The position numbers and the translations under genes were made by a program. From Pogonophryne albipinna (taxonomy: Eukaryota; Chordata; Actinopteri; Perciformes; Artedidraconidae), in assembly GCA_028583405.1 (NCBI GenBank), contig CM053264.1:10285030-10349029 (forward strand): a DNA stretch of 64,000 bases. Reading direction: 5' to 3'. This document shows, in pieces, positions 58,350 to 64,000 of the stretch (the first letter of the stretch is position 1; every line of letters begins with the position of its first letter). The notes beneath the pieces are model-generated. The model ran no database searches. It saw only the letters and a list, made by a program, of their open reading frames with translations, and was not told the origin of the DNA.

Positions 58350-61300
58350 GGTAAACCTCTTTTAATGTCATAATGGTGTGTTTGAGTGGCATCTCTGAAG
58401 CTGTCTTTTGATCTTATTTAATGCATTTTTGGATAAACTTAAACAAACCCATCATATTGATTCTACCCTTCAATATGATGCTCAGCGCATGGCATCACTT
58501 CAGAAACTCAGGAGAAAGTTGTAGAGAATGTATGAATAATGTACTCTGTATAATGGGGTAGTTTAGTATAAAGTACATTTAAAATTCTCATCAGTACATA
58601 CTCTACAGACATTGCATATATTAAAACTAAAGAGCTATTTCACTACCTCCTGATTTATGAAAATGTCATACATGTTTCCCAGAACACATGTCCCCAGTTT
58701 GACAATTACACGGGAAACTCTATGGACAGCAGAAGCACACTAACTTTGGACCATTTTCTGTTGCATATGCTAGTATAAATTATCTATGATCTAGGTCTCA
58801 TAAATATTACAACCAAGACACAGTGCAAATAAGATACAATCATGAATACATAAATAAATTGCACTTTACTTTGACTTCACCAACCATTCAGATATCCATT
58901 TTTTGTACCCATTGCATACAAATGTAAATATGATAGCCTGTACTGGAATTGATCCAATAGAGTAATTGACTTGCAAGTGCCTCACATGTGATGGAAATTA
59001 TACTGCCAGCCTGGAGTAGAATTTCATCACGAGCCGTGGGTTCATTCATCCAAAATCTTGCTCAGTGATGCAAATACATTCATCCTTGCTTTAGGGGTTG
59101 CAATAGTGGCTAATGTGAAAGTGCTCCCCCCCAAACGCTAACATAAAAAAAGGTGACAAATACAGCAGGAAAGGAATCCAGTTCACACATTCATTCATTA
59201 CTCAAATAGACTTGTTGCTTTTAGCGATATACCAAATTGGTGCCATTTCATTTTACAGCCTTCCAAGCACTCTCTCCTCGTAGGGTCTCTCGCTCATTCA
59301 TCCTTTATCCTCCCATTTATTTACAGAAAGGTTCCAAATGATGAGAGAGTGCACGCTACGTTCAGACGGGTATTCAGCAAGGCAGCTGCCAGGCTGAATA
59401 CAAAGTGGTGAATATTAGATTATCTTTCATAACGGAGACCTATTCTGTCTTCTTCAACCTTCCTAGCTCTTTGGTAGCTTGTGCTTCAGATATACTGCAC
59501 AAACTGGGAGATATAATTATTTACCCTCATTATTTGTATGCAGATAATTACTTGTAATATCCAATAATTGACCTAGGGCAAGGTTCTGGTAGCCAGTCTC
59601 TTTCCCATGTTACCAGAGTTCCCCGATGGCAGAAGAAAACTACAAATTTGACGAGCCCTGAAGCTAAAGAATATCTTAATTTAATTTATCCTCGATATTA
59701 TTTATTGTGTGTTTACATGGCAACTTTACTTGAATGAATTTACTCATGGAAGAAAAAGTGCATTTAACAAGCGAACATTCAGATGCAATTAAGCAACCTT
59801 TCATGCAGCTTTCCCATTTTTACGTTGGAGCTTCAGGTTGAGAACATTAATTAGGCTCTCCGTTTCTGCCTTCTCCGTCAACAAAAGGTGATTAAAGATT
59901 ATTACGCAGAGTTGAGGTTATTTATAGCTTTAGTTGCTTTAAAATATTAAAAACGAATTAGGTTTGAAAGAGATTAGAAAGAATGTTACAGAGCCCCAGC
60001 ACTCAATTGATCACATTTGACCTAGTAACAGGCGTCTTAAGAGTACTTTTCCAATGCTCATGACCTGAAGGAGTGTCAGTTCCTGTATGCGGGTACAGTG
60101 TAAAACACGCACTGCATTCACACAAGTATCAAGTGACGCACACTGGAGGCAATTATTGCATAATTGAGCAAACAACATGGGATAACTCCTACTACCTGTG
60201 CTGGAGATGCAAATTGTTGGAGGATGACTCAGCGTTGCAGTATTATTGCACCTCACCTGGTGTTATGTCACGCCACACTGATAATGACTGAGGGACTCAC
60301 ATGCTTGGTGCACTTAAGACAAAACATTACATGGTTCAAATGAGACCGACAATGTTGATAAAAGGCCAAATATGAATACCATGGTTTGCTTTTGATTGTG
60401 AAGGTTCTAAAGAAAACTTTCCGTGATAAGATAATCTATATTTAGGATCAGCTATATGTCAAATAAAACTGGAAGATCATCTTATCCAGTTTTTATTTAG
60501 TTTGGATCCTTTTTCACTCCCTTAAGTTGTATTTACCTCATCTTACCTTAGACTTGTGTTTCAGTTGTTCTCATGCAGCATATAGTTACATTAAAGTCAT
60601 GCAAAAAAAAAAGCCAAACTCTCTGGTGACGCGTTCTTTCTCTGCATTTCGAGCGTGTGTTTGTTGACGTGCAGTTATTTTCCCCCATCTGCAAAAACGC
60701 TTTAAGAAAACATTCGTGTCTGTATCAGCACATCAAGCAGTCCTCCTGTGGGGCTTGTCAGACAACCGTCACAACCTGTGACTATGACTGGCATCTTGGT
60801 GACCCGGAGTGGCTGTGGCACAAACACACATAGAAGCACAACTTTCAGTGCGGTTCACACGCACATTTCCACTCAACCAAACTGCAAAGCTGATGCAAGA
60901 AGTTTGATTTGATTACTGTGGAGAGCTGCCAGCAGTGTTTGTGCTAGAAAGTCGCAGTTCTGACACCCGGTCGGACACACATTCACTTAGACAAACACAC
61001 ACAATACCTTCACGTCCTTTCATATTCTGTCTAAGTTTCCTGAGCGCTCACATTCCTGAGAGGAGAGTCATTCGGACAGTGTGTCTGATCTCTGTCGCTG
61101 CATAGTGATTTGAGAGTTAAAAGGGCACGGGAAGAGCCCAGGAGGGGACACCGGGGGTCTGAATAACACCCTACACTGATTCACAGCAACATCAACGGCA
61201 ATGGGGGACGACAAGGGTGTTGAGTTCCATTCAGGGAGGTCGGGGTTATCATGGACTTGAAAGGAAAAGCTCTTGTTCGGTCGGTTTGACAAGCTGATCT

Positions 61301-64000
61301 GAAAAAGGAGGGACGTTTTATCATGTTTTACACCCAAGGACCAGTCATGCTCTTGTACTATCAAATCATGGTGCTGGATCTAACACGCGAGGTGTATGAT
61401 TTGTTCAGTGCTTCTCATGTGGACTTGCTGACTTGACAAAGATGGTGTATGCAAACAAGTCTAATTGCTGTTGGTGTTATATAAAGAGGTTGCATCTGTA
61501 TACAGTACACAATTGTTTTTCCATAAAGGGTAATTGCACGTTGTTTTGCGTCAGGAGACAGATAGCACTGCTTTTCTAATCTTTTTATTTGTTACGCAAT
61601 CCTGGATAATAGCCCAGAACTGATTACAGCGAGGTAACTTTCACGATTACTTTGTGAGTTCAAAACAGATACCAACGTTTCCCAGTGGGTCTATTGTTTT
61701 GAAGCACATCAACCAAATTCCTGACTGAAGGGCAGCCAGCCTTCTCCTGACGTGTGGAGCCAAGCCAAGTGCATGATTACTGTCCTCTTGACGAACGATA
61801 AACTGCAGCGATGGGAGGTTATTCAAATTGCGCCGAGGGTAGGAACTGCTGACAAGTGGGAGTGCAGAGGGAAACAGACAAATGGAGACGGACGTACCTC
61901 AGTGACTGAAGTCATTCTTTAGTGTTGCCAGACACGGGCGGATAACAATGTCATAACTCTTTTAATTTTAGCTTAGACATCAACACATTCTACTCAGTTG
62001 GCCACTTTGTTGTCTGTTTAGGAAGTCAGTTCAGAGTTTCTGAAGAGGCAATGATTCCAAAAAGACCATTCATTTAGATATATCTTTTCATATTTTCTCA
62101 ATATGTGGAATTTGTATATAATAATAGCCCTGTTAAGATCACTCTGATGGCTTCTATCCCCCTTTCTGTTGTTTCTCTGTAATAGAAAATACATGTGAGC
62201 ATATTTGTGTAATATTACTGCTTTGTGGTCATAGTTGTATTTGTCAATCATCATCAAATGTCAAGCCCTGTTTGTGGCAAGGGGAGGGGTCTACACTTTG
62301 TGCTTTTCTTTATTGCGGGTTTTAATAAGCTCAGAAGAAAAGAAATATGTGTGTCAAGAGAACCTTTTTTTAACAGATTCAGCCGAAGGGAACACAAACA
62401 AATGGGCAGTCAGTGTCAACAAACACATGGAATAATGAAATACAGGAGTTTGTTTGACATACAAATGAAAGGGGCCCCGGGTTTGCTGAGAATGTAATAA
62501 CAGGTTAATCTCAGGCTTTGTGATTGCCCGCTTGGAAAGCAAAGCTTTTTTGCAAACATTAAACGAGGAAGGAATTTGCAGAGCAGCACTTTAAAAAAGT
62601 CCCTTGTTGAAAGGACATGGACACATATGTGCTAACAAGAAGTGTTAACCAGAATTACAGCCTGTTCTGTTGTATACATCGTAATCTGAATAAACGCCCA
62701 AACACAAAGCAGTTAGAAGTGATGCTAATTTAAAATCAATGCAGCAGTCAATGAGGAAACGCTCCCCTGACTGTGGTACCTGTGGTGCTGTTATGTTGTT
62801 GCGTAGATAAGTGGAGAGAGCATATTTCAAATAGAGAGGGTAGAAACTTCCTGATGCAGCATTTATCCCCCGCTGCAAGACAGAACACTTTTATCGCTGC
62901 GGCAGAGGTGGAAAGCAGCTGCTGGAAGAAAAAACCTAAATGAAGGAGAGCTGCCACTCAAGGAATAAAATATGTTACGGTGAGATTTAAATGTGAGGAG
63001 ATGTACTGCCGCTGCCCCAGCCTGCAGATTATGCATGGGAAGCATTAACCTGGCTTTTAGCATGCCACAATGGGCCCCTTAGCCTCTGTCAACCCACACA
63101 CAGCTGAGTCCCAGCGACATCTACTGCTCTGCAAAACACCCTCATGCACTAACTGCACACAGGCATACATTCATACACACACAAGCACACTGAAGCAGAC
63201 AAGATAATGAATCAGAAACGAGTGATAAACCTTTTCTGAAAGCACTTTATTTGACTTTTATGCCATGCATTTGCAATTATGCCTCGCTGATTATGGTGTC
63301 AAGTCAGAATTCATTTGTGAAAGGATTTTAAACTACATCTACATCCTGGTTGAAAGTAGCCTGCTACGACACTGAAGAGCATACATTAGGATGAAAATGG
63401 AAAGTCTGAGCATTTTCTTCTTGCCTATTAATTTATTGCAGCATAAAAAGACAGAGAGCGTGCCCTCGGGGGCTTGATTTGTTCTTACATCAAGCTTCGA
63501 TGGACACAATCAGTGGCAAGACAGCAGCTCAGCTGAACTTCTGGAACATCTCTGAATGTGCGGCCTGCGACAAGAGCAGACTGAACAATGCATATGTGAT
63601 AGATCACACCCTTTGCACTTGCCTTTCTGTGGAAATTCAAGCTGCACAAAGGAAGGTAAATCCACCCTTTTAATCAACCTATAGAGTCCTGACCCTGCAT
63701 ACACAAACTGTCATCTAGAGACTGTCCCCCAGCGTATAAAGAGCTAGTGGTATATCGTGAATTTCAAACACTAGGTTGCATTCTGGGTACAAATATTTAC
63801 TAAAGCCACTCTAGCAGCATAGTTCAAGGGCTGACAGTATCTTCCCCTCGTACTGTTGGTACGCCACTTTAATGTCTCTCAACATTTAAATCTAGCTAGA
63901 CATTCTGGTACAGATGCTTATGTCAGGCATGGCTTTTCATAAGATTTATGTCAGGATAAACGAAGACGAATATGGTTAACTTTTACCGTTCATCAAGAGC
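58350..64000. other. No recognised gene; AT-rich to window end
   Basis: No exon, RNA gene or repeat family is recognised in the last 5.6 kb. Open frames are short (none over about 100 codons) and match nothing I know. The right edge at 64000 is within featureless sequence. Confidence 0.4.

Overview
This is eukaryotic DNA, almost certainly from a ray-finned fish and most likely a percomorph teleost. I recognise no functional protein-coding gene. The identification rests on the mobile elements: two copies of a Rex3-type RTE LINE with GATG tails, two L2-type LINE 3' ends with (ATTG)n tails, an AFC-like tRNA-derived SINE, an internally rearranged Tc1-like element, a hAT element, and several MITE-like elements with TTAA or other terminal inverted repeats (TIRs). 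Long (CA)n/(TG)n microsatellites fit the same picture. There is no sign of prokaryotic gene organisation: no dense ORFs, no ribosome binding sites, no CRISPR.

Layout. 1-173 is the 3' end of an L2 LINE cut by the window edge. 2333-2980 is a 640-bp TTAA-flanked MITE. 7371-7652 is the SINE. 8314-8480 looks like a LINE 3' end. 11511-11632 is (AC)61. 16266-16675 is a possible third TTAA element. 23797-26075 is a nearly end-to-end but internally deleted Rex3 on the minus strand with a 10-bp target-site duplication (TSD). 26943-27618 is a 676-bp TIR element with two strong internal hairpins. 29755-29848, 30707-30896 and 32594-32668 are CA/TG arrays. 38841-39411 is a hAT-type element with a perfect 8-bp TSD. 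45233-45872 is a fold-back Tc1 derivative. 46926-48165 is an L2 copy that keeps the end of its reverse transcriptase and carries a 15-bp tandem expansion. 53060-53530 is a CGGGAG-rich repeat. 54542-55463 is a 5'-truncated Rex3 with a 12-bp TSD. 57960-58349 is a second clear TTAA MITE.

The remainder is AT-rich DNA with no recognisable exon, consistent with a gene desert, a large intron or an intergenic regulatory region. A few transcription-factor-like motifs stand out by eye: two DR1 nuclear-receptor motifs, a Pbx/Meis-like motif next to an octamer, and a palindromic CRE inside a MITE. None can be proven functional from one sequence. The RT and transposase remnants are all disrupted, so nothing here works together as a pathway. 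The most noteworthy structures are the fold-back Tc1 element with inverted quadruplex motifs, the set of elements sharing TTAAAGGT termini, and the two Rex3 copies, whose comparison exposes a precise internal deletion.
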